From Anaerolineales bacterium (lineage in GTDB: Bacteria > Chloroflexota > Anaerolineae > Anaerolineales > UBA4823): DNA of 64,000 nucleotides. Position 1 is the stretch's first letter. Each line of letters starts with the position of its first letter. The position numbers and the translations under genes are program-made. The notes below the pieces were generated by a model. That model made no database searches. It worked only from the letters and a program-made list of their open reading frames with translations, and was not told where the DNA came from. Location of the stretch: assembly GCA_016929095.1 (NCBI GenBank), contig JAFGJM010000010.1, positions 1 to 64,000 on the forward strand, written 5' to 3'. Shown here piece after piece: positions 1 through 8,116 of the stretch.

Positions 1-167
1 AACGATATTGTTTCAGTAAGTCACTAATTTATTAAGGTACGGTTTGGATCTTTTGACTCATTTTACAGAAAATAGGTTGCGTAATCGGTGATTTTTACAA
101 ATAAGCATGTATATATCCAAATATTATTAATTACTAATCGAATAAATACTACTCTCCAATTTTCTTA

Positions 168-932
168 TTATTCTCTACTCCTCACCATACACGCCAATGA
201 ATACGACGCAAGATGGACATCTTCATCGGAGATCATCATAGGTGCGTTGCGTACAAATGCTGGCACGCCTTTCGGGTTCAATACCCATACCTCACTGCGA
301 TCACCCTCTTTAGTTTTTTCCACATACCAGCCGGGGAATACCACCACCGGGCGAATTGGGAATTTCTTTCCGGTCATCGCCTGGAGCTGCTCGTGCAGCC
401 AACGTGCCTCCGCTGTAGCTTGAATCAATGGATCACGCTCTGGGCGCATTCCGTCTACCAGCAACACCTTGCCGTCGAAAAAGACTTTAGAATCGGAGAA
501 TTTGGAGCGGGTCTTGGTTTCGATCACAAAGATGCCATGTTTACAAATAATGACATGATCGAGATTAAATCCTTCTCCCAGGATATCATGGAAAATCGCT
601 GCGCCATCTTTTCGTAAATCTTCCAGGATTTCGGCGACTATCCTTTCGCCATCTCGCCCTAATCTTAATAAAGCCACTTTATTACGAGCTTTTTTTATTC
701 GAATAATACTATAAATAATAACAATAATAGTGACTAAGGTAATTAGATATGGTTGGACAAGATTCTTTGATAGCCAGTTCATCCAGGTGTTAATGGACAA
801 AGCCAACAACATAGTTGTATACACAATAGGGAATAACATTTCCTCCGTTTGAATATCATAAATAGTATCATTGATGGACTGACCAGGTAACCTCAACGGT
901 TTTTCTTTTATTGGCGAATATCTTTTTGCCAT
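168..932 (-). CDS. NERD-domain membrane protein
   Basis: Nuclease-related-domain protein of unknown substrate, 254 aa. Two hydrophobic segments at about residues 32-53 and 60-78 anchor it, leaving a cytoplasmic domain at about 90-205 with the NERD pattern: GRDGER at 92-97, then NLDHVII, GIFVIETKT and a later VVVFPG strand. NERD domains share a fold with PD-(D/E)xK nucleases; the D125 and E138-x-K140 region would be the metal site. The start is supported by an AGGAG about 13 nt upstream. It stands alone: 375 nt separate it from the divergent protease gene. The family call is confident; nuclease activity is not shown. Confidence 0.85.
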   Translation of the reverse strand: MAKRYSPIKEKPLRLPGQSINDTIYDIQTEEMLFPIVYTTMLLALSINTWMNWLSKNLVQPYLITLVTIIVIIYSIIRIKKARNKVALLRLGRDGERIVAEILEDLRKDGAAIFHDILGEGFNLDHVIICKHGIFVIETKTRSKFSDSKVFFDGKVLLVDGMRPERDPLIQATAEARWLHEQLQAMTGKKFPIRPVVVFPGWYVEKTKEGDRSEVWVLNPKGVPAFVRNAPMMISDEDVHLASYSLACMVRSRE

Positions 933-1163
933 TTTTAAAATTGTCTCCTATAAAATTTTCAATAATTTATCGATTTTTCCTATGATTTATAATTAATTAC
1001 CGTTAAGGAGTTTTTCCTTCGTCCAATAAAATATTCCCGCCAACATAACTACTATACAACCAATTTTTACTTCACGCAATATATCTTATCAAAATCGATG
1101 TGCACTTATTTCAATTGTTCATCTTAGTTAAGGTTTACCTACCCAATAATTATTCACTGAATT

Positions 1164-1260
1164 CACCCCCCTCCTACCTCCCCCCAAATTCTGCGGATTT
1201 AGGGGGAGAAAAACATCTCCCCCATTTTAGCTCTTCAAAATGGGGGAGGTGGGGTGAGGG
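1164..1260. repeat. tandem GC-rich hairpin element
   Basis: The gene-free stretch 933-1307 is otherwise AT-rich but holds two back-to-back hairpins made of C-runs and G-runs. The first pairs CTCCCCC (1178-1184) with GGGGGAG (1202-1208). The second pairs 1215-1228 with 1237-1250, 14 positions with one or two G-T pairs. The outer arms (ACCTCCCCC and GGGGGAGGTGGGGT) can also pair. This looks like a small dispersed intergenic repeat (MITE/REP-like), not a terminator, because no T-run follows. Confidence 0.5.
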
Positions 1261-1293
1261 TATTTTTCACGAAGAATTTTCCTCAGCCTCAGT

Positions 1294-1299
1294 TATAAT
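1294..1299 (+). promoter_or_regulatory. TATAAT box, possible leaderless promoter
   Basis: A perfect TATAAT ends 8 nt before the ATG at 1308, so transcription would begin at or within 1-2 nt of the start codon, giving a leaderless mRNA. No Shine-Dalgarno sequence is visible. No good -35 box is visible either, so this is tentative. Confidence 0.35.
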
Positions 1300-1307
1300 C
1301 AAGCCTT

Positions 1308-2243
1308 ATGGAAATAGTCTCGACAGAACAACGCACCGAAACAAATGAATTTACATACTATCAGTTAAGCCACCTGGGGAAGAATGATTGGTGGCGTTAT
1401 TTACTTTCATTTTTCTTTATCATTTTTTGCTGGCTGGGTTTTTCTTTGCTGTTGGGGATTTTTTTTAACGTTCTCTCGCTGGTGAACAATCACTCCACCA
1501 GTGGCGCTTATGCCGATTCGAGCCAGCTTTTTGGGGGAAACACTTTGATCACACTGGCTTTTTCGCTCATAAGCTTTATCCCCCTCTTGATCAGCTTATT
1601 AATAGCGGTTAAATTTATCAACCGCCGCCAGATTACTTCGCTGTTTACCCCGCACAAGCCAATCGACTGGAAACGGATCGCCATTGGGTTCATTTCTATG
1701 GTGGGGCTGGTTATATTTGCCTGTGTGTTCGAGGCCATTCTTTACCCCGGACGATACCAGTTCACCTTCGACACTGCGGAATATTTCAAATATGTACCCC
1801 TGATTGTAATATTTGTCCCCTTCCAGGCAGCCACAGAAGAACTGGTTTTTCGGGGATATGTAATCCAAAGCCTGAACCATCTCATAAAACGCCCCTGGAT
1901 TGCCATCCTCCTTTCCAGCACTGTATTCATGCTTTTACACTACTCTAACCCGGAAGTCGCGGTGGATACGGCGTTAATTCTGGCTTATTATTTTGTAGTG
2001 GGCGTTTTTATGGCATTGATCACGATAAAAGATAACCGCCTGGAATTAGCCATCGGCTGCCACATTGGGGTAAATATGTTCGTATTGATAGCCAATTACA
2101 CCGATTCAGCCCTGCCTGTGCCTTCGATTTTCACGGTAACAACTCTCGACCCGGTGTATAATTTAATCAGTTTCATAGTGATCGCCGCAATTTTTTATAT
2201 TTTTCTGCATTTTGATAAACGCCAAGATTCGTTTACTCATTAA
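1308..2243 (+). CDS. CPBP-family intramembrane metalloprotease
   Basis: CAAX protease / bacteriocin-processing (CPBP, ABI) family membrane protein of 311 aa. About seven to eight hydrophobic segments are visible, starting at 31-57. The family motif EExxxR is EELVFR at 177-182, followed by the HYSNP motif beginning at His211 and a third conserved His in GCHIGVNM near 252; together these form the membrane-embedded metal site. Substrate unknown. The gene stands alone, 34 nt before the beta-helix gene on the same strand. The ATG lies right behind a TATAAT box, so it may be translated from a leaderless mRNA. Confidence 0.88.
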   Translation: MEIVSTEQRTETNEFTYYQLSHLGKNDWWRYLLSFFFIIFCWLGFSLLLGIFFNVLSLVNNHSTSGAYADSSQLFGGNTLITLAFSLISFIPLLISLLIAVKFINRRQITSLFTPHKPIDWKRIAIGFISMVGLVIFACVFEAILYPGRYQFTFDTAEYFKYVPLIVIFVPFQAATEELVFRGYVIQSLNHLIKRPWIAILLSSTVFMLLHYSNPEVAVDTALILAYYFVVGVFMALITIKDNRLELAIGCHIGVNMFVLIANYTDSALPVPSIFTVTTLDPVYNLISFIVIAAIFYIFLHFDKRQDSFTH

Positions 2244-2277
2244 CCGCAATGCGGCTTTATGCGGGGAATAAGGAGTA

Positions 2278-3789
2278 ATGACCATGAATAACCAGGGAAT
2301 CTATCGCCGATTATTGGTTATGTTTTCTTTTGTAGCAGGCGTTCTTCCTATCTTGTTTCTGTTTATCAGCGCAACATCTGAGCCAGTACAAGCGGCTGAT
2401 GGAATCCTTTATGTAGCGCCATCTGCGGTTTGCGGCTCTGCCAGCCCCTGTTTTGGGAGTATACAAACTGCAGTCGACTCTGCTGCCGATGGGGAAGAGA
2501 TTCATGTGGCTGCTGGGACATATACCGATATCCATGCGCGTAATGGGATCACCCAGGTGCTCTATATCAGCAAAACAGTGACGATTCAAGGCGGCTATTC
2601 CATTTCAAATTGGTCTTCACCCAACCCAACCACCAATCCAACCACCCTGGACGCCCTGGCGCTAGGGCGGGTTATTTATATCACAAGACATATTACGCCA
2701 ACTGTTTCAGGTTTCCGTATCACCGGAGGGGATGCGACCGGATTAGGAGGCGCGTTTAACGATCATGACGGCGGAGGCGGAATATATATCTCGGACGCCT
2801 CCGCGGTGATAAAAAATTGCGTTATCTATAGTAATACTGCCTATTTTGGCGGGGGAATTTATGCCAACAGCAGCCCGGCAGTAATACACGGGAATATCAT
2901 AACGAGTAATATGGCTACCAACCTTGGCGGTGGTATCGGGTTTGAAAACAACACTGCCAGGGTTTATTCGAATTCGATTATTTCAAATACGGCATCTCAA
3001 GGGGCTGGCGCTTATTTATTTTGGGATAATTCAACCTTGGATAATAATTCGATATCAAATAATGTCTCTTCTCATAATATTGGAGGCGGTTTGTATCTTC
3101 AGGGGGGAAATAACTTGGTTAATAATAACTTGATCAATAATAACATTGCCGGATGCGGCGGCGGGCTTGTCCTTATGAACTCCAATGCAGAAATCTATCA
3201 TAATAAAATACTTTCCAATGCGACGATATCTTATGGCAGCGGGATATATATTGCATCCGGCACCCCGATCTTGTTCAATAATGTGATCGCAAAAAACAGC
3301 ATTTCGGATGATTATCCCGGTTGCGCTTTTTTCATTTTCGGCGGAGCTGTCCCCAATTTAATCCACAATACGATCGTGAGTAACACCTGCGGGAATATGG
3401 CAGCCATCCAAATCGAAAGCTTCGATGATAATTATAGCAATGTAGAAATCACCAACACCATTTTGGTCAGCCATACAGCAGGAATAAGCGTTACCAGCGG
3501 GAATACTGCCACCATCAATGGAATTTTATGGTTCAATACACCTGTAACCCTATCTCAGGCGACCACAGCTAACGTTTCGATACAAAACCAATGGCTTAGC
3601 AATCCATTTTTTGATACCGATGAATATCATCTGACACCCGGTTCTGCAGCCATTGATCGCGGGGTACCCACAACTGTCCTTTTCGATATCGACAACCAGC
3701 CTCGTTTTCCAATTCCCGATTTGGGAGCCGACGAGTTTTGGCAACCCGGCTACCCGAAATATGCGTATTTACCGATTATATTAAGGTAA
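2278..3789 (+). CDS. exported right-handed beta-helix protein
   Basis: Secreted or surface protein of 503 aa. A signal peptide covers about residues 1-40, with a hydrophobic core and a likely cut after PVQA. The mature part opens with the LYVAPSAVCGSASPCFGSIQ type motif of Chlamydial-Pmp-like/DUF1565 beta-helix proteins (ILYVAPS, then IQTAVDSAADGEEIHVAAGTY). It continues as Asn/Ile/Gly-rich coils of about 20-25 residues (NNxI..N.a..GGGi) typical of a parallel beta-helix, often a carbohydrate-binding or lyase scaffold. The C-terminus reads GADEFWQPG then YLPIILR, a tail like that of the exported protein ending at 41966. AAGGAG lies at 2269-2274, so the second ATG (2284) is spaced better than the first. 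No catalytic residues can be assigned. Confidence 0.8.
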   Translation: MTMNNQGIYRRLLVMFSFVAGVLPILFLFISATSEPVQAADGILYVAPSAVCGSASPCFGSIQTAVDSAADGEEIHVAAGTYTDIHARNGITQVLYISKTVTIQGGYSISNWSSPNPTTNPTTLDALALGRVIYITRHITPTVSGFRITGGDATGLGGAFNDHDGGGGIYISDASAVIKNCVIYSNTAYFGGGIYANSSPAVIHGNIITSNMATNLGGGIGFENNTARVYSNSIISNTASQGAGAYLFWDNSTLDNNSISNNVSSHNIGGGLYLQGGNNLVNNNLINNNIAGCGGGLVLMNSNAEIYHNKILSNATISYGSGIYIASGTPILFNNVIAKNSISDDYPGCAFFIFGGAVPNLIHNTIVSNTCGNMAAIQIESFDDNYSNVEITNTILVSHTAGISVTSGNTATINGILWFNTPVTLSQATTANVSIQNQWLSNPFFDTDEYHLTPGSAAIDRGVPTTVLFDIDNQPRFPIPDLGADEFWQPGYPKYAYLPIILR

Positions 3790-3796
3790 AGACTGC

Positions 3797-4192
3797 TTAT
3801 ACCGTTTGAGTATAGACGTTAAATTTGGGCGGGTGTTCCAAATGTTTTTTAACCGCACATTGATTGGCTGAACGGATCAACGCTGGCAGGTATTTCTCGG
3901 GGAAATCGGGCGGAGTCTGGATTTCTATATCGATTTGCTCGATCATGCCATTTGAAGGGTATCTATGCGCACGCTGAATAATACGGATGCCATCCGTGGG
4001 GATGCCGCGTTGCTGGCAAAAACCCAACACGTAAATACCGGCGCAAGCGCCCAGCGAGGCAAGGAACAAAGCAAAAGGTGTCGGCTCCGAGCCCTCACCC
4101 CCTCCCGTGGGTGATTGGTCGGTTTTTACCGTGAAATCACCAAAATGGGCGTCTACTTTAGCGCCGCCGGGGAAGTCGACGATCATTTCCAT
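3797..4192 (-). CDS. OsmC-family protein
   Basis: OsmC/Ohr-type redox protein, 131 aa, complete. The two reactive cysteines of the family are present: Cys50 in LGACAGIYV and Cys112 in SANQCAVKKHLEHPP. Members reduce organic hydroperoxides or act as small thiol carriers. It ends 8 nt from the convergent beta-helix gene. It lies 111 nt downstream of selD on the same strand, so read-through from the selenium operon is possible but not shown. The sequence resembles the YhfA-like branch more than classical Ohr; substrate unknown. Confidence 0.85.
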   Translation of the reverse strand: MEMIVDFPGGAKVDAHFGDFTVKTDQSPTGGGEGSEPTPFALFLASLGACAGIYVLGFCQQRGIPTDGIRIIQRAHRYPSNGMIEQIDIEIQTPPDFPEKYLPALIRSANQCAVKKHLEHPPKFNVYTQTV

Positions 4193-4303
4193 AATGTAAT
4201 CTCCATCTGCAAATAAAATATGACCGTTTTTCTCTATCCATTCTTATTGTTTAGATGCAAAATTAACAGAAACGTGGCATTATTTCATTTACACGACTTC
4301 TAC

Positions 4304-5356
4304 TTACACGACTTCAATGATCCCGGTCGAAGTTACTTCCCCTATTTTCCATAAAGGAATATTCTTTTCACGCGCCTCCTGAATGCACTGATTGGCGTTT
4401 TCCGGCGTGATGGAAAATAACAAACCGCCGCTGGTTTGAGGATCGAATAACAGCATTTGCTTGTCTTGCGTGATATGTGGCGCAAATTGAACATGCGGGT
4501 CATAATATTCGGCATTATCAAAACTACCACCCGGGAAGCACCACTCAGATGCCAAGCTTAATACATGGGGAAAAAGAGGGATGGAGGCAAAATCAAAACG
4601 TATTCCGGCGTGGGAGGCAGCCGCCATTTCCCAGGCGTGTCCCAATAAACTAAATCCTGTGATATCGGTAGCCGCCTTTGATCCATGTCGCAGCGCTAAT
4701 GTAGCTGCATCCCGGTTCAAGCGTTTTAACCAAGCAATCATTTCTTTCGTGTCTTCACTCTTAATGATCTCGTTTTTAATCGCTGCGGCAACTACCCCGC
4801 TGCCAATGGGTTTGGTGAGAAAGAGAAAATCACCTGGCTGCATCCCGCTTTTTGAAAGAATCCGATCACTTTTAATAAAACCCAAGACTACCAAACCGTA
4901 TTTTGGTTCTTTATCCTGCACAGTATGCCCGCCAGCGATCACCACGCCTGCCTCTTTAGCTTTCTCGGCGCCGCCGCGCAAGATCTCTGAAATAATATCA
5001 CCCGGTAATTGCGGCGGCATGGCCGCGATATTCAATGCCAGGAATGGTTCCCCGCCCATCGCGTAGATATCCGAAAGGCTGTTGGTTGCCGCTATCTGTC
5101 CAAAATCATATGGATCATCCACCACCGGCGTAAAAAAATCGGTGGTCACTGCTAAAGCGCGTTCATCATCCAATTTCCAGATGGCAGCATCATCCGGCGG
5201 GTTCAGCCCGGTAAGCAAGTCGGGATAATGCTCGGGCAAGAAGATATTTTGTAAGGGGCGCAGAACCTGCGCCAACGCCATAGGCGCATATTTCGATGCT
5301 CAACCCGTACAGGAAGCCATGGTTGTAAGGCGGATCTTCTTTTCGCTAGGCGTCAT
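4304..5356 (-). CDS. selD: selenide, water dikinase, selenocysteine-containing
   Basis: Makes selenophosphate from selenide and ATP, the Se donor for selenocysteine and selenouridine. A normal reading begins at an ATG at 5281 and lacks the N-terminal active site. Reading upstream in the same frame gives 25 more codons: MTPSEKKIRLTTMASCTG, then TGA at 5302-5300, then ASKYAP. The TGA falls exactly where E. coli SelD has catalytic Cys17, and Lys22 sits three residues on, like Lys20. The product is therefore a 350-aa selenoprotein (U19). The ATG at 5356-5354 overlaps the upstream stop as ATGA. A SECIS-like hairpin follows the TGA. Later motifs are normal: DDAAIWKL, TTDFFTPVVDDPYDFGQIAATNSLSDIYAMGG, and AGGHTV. 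Confidence 0.93.
5257..5302 (-). promoter_or_regulatory. bacterial SECIS element in selD
   Basis: Downstream of the in-frame TGA (5302-5300) a perfect 7-bp stem forms: GGCGCAG (5273-5267) and CTGCGCC (5263-5257), with loop GTT (5266-5264). The apex, GCAGGTTCTGC, closely resembles the E. coli fdhF SECIS apex GCAGGTCTGC, whose loop GGU binds SelB. The loop begins 33 nt after the TGA; this fits the spacing I recall for bacterial SECIS elements. Confidence 0.8.
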
Positions 5357-5577
5357 AATACCTCGATTGATTGATACTCTACATGATGTTGCATTAACAG
5401 CGCTTTTATCCCTTCTATTTCCGGGGCAAGAATGCGCACACAAACCCCGCAATCTGAGCTGAGATGGCGTGGAACCGGAATAAGCCGGCACTCTAAAGCT
5501 TGTTCCTTAAACAGCTTTTCGATACGTAAAGCATGGCTGGTGGAATCGACCAGGATTACGGCATGTTCAGAACTCAT
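5353..5577 (-). CDS. DUF3343 putative Se/S carrier protein
   Basis: Small protein of 74 aa with the DUF3343 pattern: an opening beta strand HAVILVDSTSHALRIEKLF, then RLIPVPRHLSSDCGVCVRI with two cysteines, then a C-terminal helix. DUF3343 proteins co-occur with selenium-utilization genes and are annotated as putative Se/S carriers; biochemistry is not settled. It is translationally coupled on both sides: its ATG overlaps the stop of the aminotransferase gene (ATGA, 5577-5574) and its TGA overlaps the selD ATG (5356-5353). The Cys pair would be the obvious persulfide/perselenide site, which is inference. Confidence 0.85.
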   Translation of the reverse strand: MSSEHAVILVDSTSHALRIEKLFKEQALECRLIPVPRHLSSDCGVCVRILAPEIEGIKALLMQHHVEYQSIEVL

Positions 5578-6776
5578 GATACCTCTTTTGCTAATTGACT
5601 TACAGCCTGCAAAGCTTGATGGATATCCTCAATGGTGTTGAAAGCGCCTATCCCAAAGCGAACATTACCCTTGGGGAACGTGCCCAGGGTGCGGTGTGCG
5701 GAAGGAGCGCAATGCAAGCCTACCCGGCAAAGGATACCAAATTCATCATCCAGGCGCAAGCCGACGGTTGAGGCTTCAATTCCCTGGATATTGAAAGAAA
5801 CCACCCCTGTTTGTTTTTCCGCATTCTGAGGACCATAAACTTTCACACCAGGGATGCACAATAATCCTTGTAGCAGCTCAGCACATAATCTTTCTTCATG
5901 CATCCTGATTTTATTCATTCCCTGTTCATTAATCCATTGCATTGCCGCCAGAAGCCCGGCAACACCCACGGCATTGGGTGTGCCACATTCAAAACGGTCG
6001 GGGAAGAAATCGGGCTGCACTTCACGCTCGGAGCGGCTGCCCGTTCCTCCCTGCCTGGAAGGGTGCATATTAACTGGATCAACCCGCTCACTGACAATCA
6101 ACCCGCCAACGCCCATAGGTCCATAAAGCGATTTATGCCCGGTAAAAGCCAATAAATCAATATGATCATGCTGCATGTCTATGGGGATCACCCCTGCCGT
6201 TTGAGCCGCATCGACGAGAAAGATTAAATTATGCCGGCGCGCAAGCTGACCAATTTCTGCTATCGGTTGGATCGTTCCGCAGACATTGGAGGCATGATTA
6301 ATAACAATCACCCGTGTGTTTGATCTAAGCGCCGTTTCTATGGACGATAGATCCAATACTCCCTCGGAATTGCAAACCGCCTGTGTAAAATCTACACCTT
6401 GTTCAGAAAGGTCGTTTAAAGGACGCATGACGGAATTATGTTCCATGCTGGACGTGATAACATGGTCGCCCGGTTTAAGCAAGCCATGCAAAGCCAGGTT
6501 GATGCCATCCGTAACATTCAGTCCAAATATTACGCGCAATGGATCGTTTTCACCGAATAATTCTGCAATGGCTTCACGTGCTGCAAACATAACCCGGGCT
6601 GCCTCAATTGAAAGACGATGACCCGATCTACCCGGGTTGGCGCCGATTTCTTCGATGAAATGAGTCATGGCAAGCGCCACTTCTGGCGGTTTAGGCCAGG
6701 AAGTGGCGGCATTATCCAGGTAAATTGCGCTATCTCTTGTTTTAGAAGAAGGTAAGGCTGGCGAAGAAGACGTCAT
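5574..6776 (-). CDS. class V aminotransferase, cysteine desulfurase/selenocysteine lyase-like
   Basis: PLP enzyme of 400 aa, likely mobilising S or Se from cysteine or selenocysteine. The PLP lysine is Lys215 in FTGHKSLYGPMG; the cofactor Asp is in FLVDAAQTAG. The catalytic cysteine region reads ILCRVGLHCAPSAH (Cys350, Cys356), the RxGxHCAP form of the EF2568-type subfamily often found beside selD, not the longer loop of IscS. It overlaps its neighbours at both ends by ATGA (6776-6773 and 5577-5574), so the five selenium genes appear to be one transcript. The context favours Se delivery to SelD; whether it prefers selenocysteine cannot be read from sequence. Confidence 0.88.
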   Translation of the reverse strand: MTSSSPALPSSKTRDSAIYLDNAATSWPKPPEVALAMTHFIEEIGANPGRSGHRLSIEAARVMFAAREAIAELFGENDPLRVIFGLNVTDGINLALHGLLKPGDHVITSSMEHNSVMRPLNDLSEQGVDFTQAVCNSEGVLDLSSIETALRSNTRVIVINHASNVCGTIQPIAEIGQLARRHNLIFLVDAAQTAGVIPIDMQHDHIDLLAFTGHKSLYGPMGVGGLIVSERVDPVNMHPSRQGGTGSRSEREVQPDFFPDRFECGTPNAVGVAGLLAAMQWINEQGMNKIRMHEERLCAELLQGLLCIPGVKVYGPQNAEKQTGVVSFNIQGIEASTVGLRLDDEFGILCRVGLHCAPSAHRTLGTFPKGNVRFGIGAFNTIEDIHQALQAVSQLAKEVS

Positions 6777-6985
6777 TTTTTAATCACCAGCGTGAATTCA
6801 TCGTCTTGTTGGCTTATTTCCACCTTGCACCCATTTTTCTCTGCCATCCGGCGTACATTTTCACGAGATGTAACGGTATCCACTGTCACTTCCACCGGGA
6901 AAACGCCTTCAGAAATGGCTTTATGCGCAAGAATAACCGGTTGTGGGCAGGAAAGCCCTCGGGCATCCACAAAAATTGCACTCAT
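6773..6985 (-). CDS. yedF: TusA/YedF-like sulfurtransferase carrier
   Basis: Single-domain SirA/TusA-fold protein of 70 aa. The family Cys-Pro-x-Pro motif is CPQP with Cys13, preceded by VDARGLS; the second strand (VEVTVDTVTSRENVRRMAE) and third strand are standard. Se-associated YedF proteins are often about 190 aa with an extra DsrE-like domain; here only the TusA-like half is present, while a separate DUF3343 gene lies two genes on. It probably relays perselenide or persulfide between the desulfurase and SelD. It starts 12 nt after the yedE stop and its stop overlaps the next ATG. Confidence 0.85.
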   Translation of the reverse strand: MSAIFVDARGLSCPQPVILAHKAISEGVFPVEVTVDTVTSRENVRRMAEKNGCKVEISQQDDEFTLVIKK

Positions 6986-6997
6986 TTTATTCTCTCC

Positions 6998-8116
6998 TTA
7001 TGCTACCTTCTGGCGCAATGTAAATCCGATCAAAAGACAAAATACAATTCCTAAAATAACGGCTGCCATGCCAAACGGGGAAAGTCCGCCAACCGTCAGC
7101 ACTCCATCTGAAACTGCATCGGCTTTAGCCGCCAGGTTGAAGTTGTGCGCAATTCCAGCGCCAACGATCATTCCCAGGACAAAAACAGCCGAATCGCCAT
7201 CCCCTTCACCTGAAAGGAAGAGTTGTCGTCCAGGGCAGCCGCCTGCTAAAGAGTATGCCAAACCAGCCAGAACCATACCCAGCGTATTCCATAACCAGTT
7301 ACTGTGAGCGACGGGCATTCCCGTGTAACCAATTTTAAATTGACCTAATACCAGATTGGTTAGTAAAGCAGCCACAATCAGGCCTAGTAATCCGCTGATC
7401 AAATGGTAATCACGCATAAGAATTACATCCCTTACTGCACCCATGGTGCAAAAGCGGCTGCGCTGCGCCAGAAAACCGATGATCAAACCAACTCCTAATG
7501 ATACCAAAAGCGGAGCGTACATCGACCCTGGTCCTTTATCGCTGAAGAAAATCGGACCTCCCTCGCTAAAGACCGGTCTGAATATCAAAAGCAAGAGCAA
7601 ACCTATCATCAAGATGGGCATGATCCAACCTACCGCGGGATAAGTTTTTTGGCTGCGCCCAAGGTTATACCCGGAACGCAGGAACCACACGCCGCCCGTG
7701 ATGCCGATGATCAATCCCAGCAAGGCAGGAAGTGAAGTCATATCGCCTCCGGCTAACCGGAAACTGGCTCGCCAAGGACAACCTAGAAATGCCAGCGCTC
7801 CAATCATCGCAAATACACCCAACACAAAGCGTACAATCGGGGCAGACCCGGATCGGGCTTTAAACTCGCGGAAGATAAGGGCAGCGATGGTTGAGCCTAA
7901 CACAAAACCGGGTATCTCTGGACGTAAATATTGTACAATATTGGCGCGGTGTAACCCAATGGCGCCGGCAATATCACGCTCAAAGCATGCCACACAAATG
8001 CCCATATTGGTGGGATTACCCGCTTTTTGCAGCACAGGACCAAGGATACCTATGGCTGCGCCTACAAATATAATTCCCCAGCGGGAAGCAAAAAATTGGG
8101 TCAAACGATCTCTCAT
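6998..8116 (-). CDS. yedE: YedE-type selenium/sulfur transporter
   Basis: Polytopic inner-membrane protein of 372 aa with about nine to ten hydrophobic segments. It has the YeeE/YedE signature in two halves: GCPWRASFRLAGGD and AGGCPGRQLFLSGEGDGDSA, plus Cys residues in GICVACFERDIAGAIGL and FCTMGAVRDVILM that line the presumed thiosulfate/selenium path. YedE next to YedF and selD is a recognised candidate selenium-uptake gene. First gene of the operon: AGGAG lies 8 nt before the ATG, and upstream there is a roughly 310-nt structured leader with an intrinsic terminator. Confidence 0.88.
   Translation of the reverse strand: MRDRLTQFFASRWGIIFVGAAIGILGPVLQKAGNPTNMGICVACFERDIAGAIGLHRANIVQYLRPEIPGFVLGSTIAALIFREFKARSGSAPIVRFVLGVFAMIGALAFLGCPWRASFRLAGGDMTSLPALLGLIIGITGGVWFLRSGYNLGRSQKTYPAVGWIMPILMIGLLLLLIFRPVFSEGGPIFFSDKGPGSMYAPLLVSLGVGLIIGFLAQRSRFCTMGAVRDVILMRDYHLISGLLGLIVAALLTNLVLGQFKIGYTGMPVAHSNWLWNTLGMVLAGLAYSLAGGCPGRQLFLSGEGDGDSAVFVLGMIVGAGIAHNFNLAAKADAVSDGVLTVGGLSPFGMAAVILGIVFCLLIGFTLRQKVA

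Noticed and set aside
213-617. Plus-strand frame of 134 codons
   Set aside because: Lies wholly opposite the NERD gene, no family pattern.
4581-5066. 161-codon plus-strand frame
   Set aside because: Antisense of selD.
5300-5491. A short frame ending in SCTG that stops at the TGA before selD
   Set aside because: It is the N-terminus of selD plus out-of-frame DUF3343 sequence; the TGA is read as selenocysteine.
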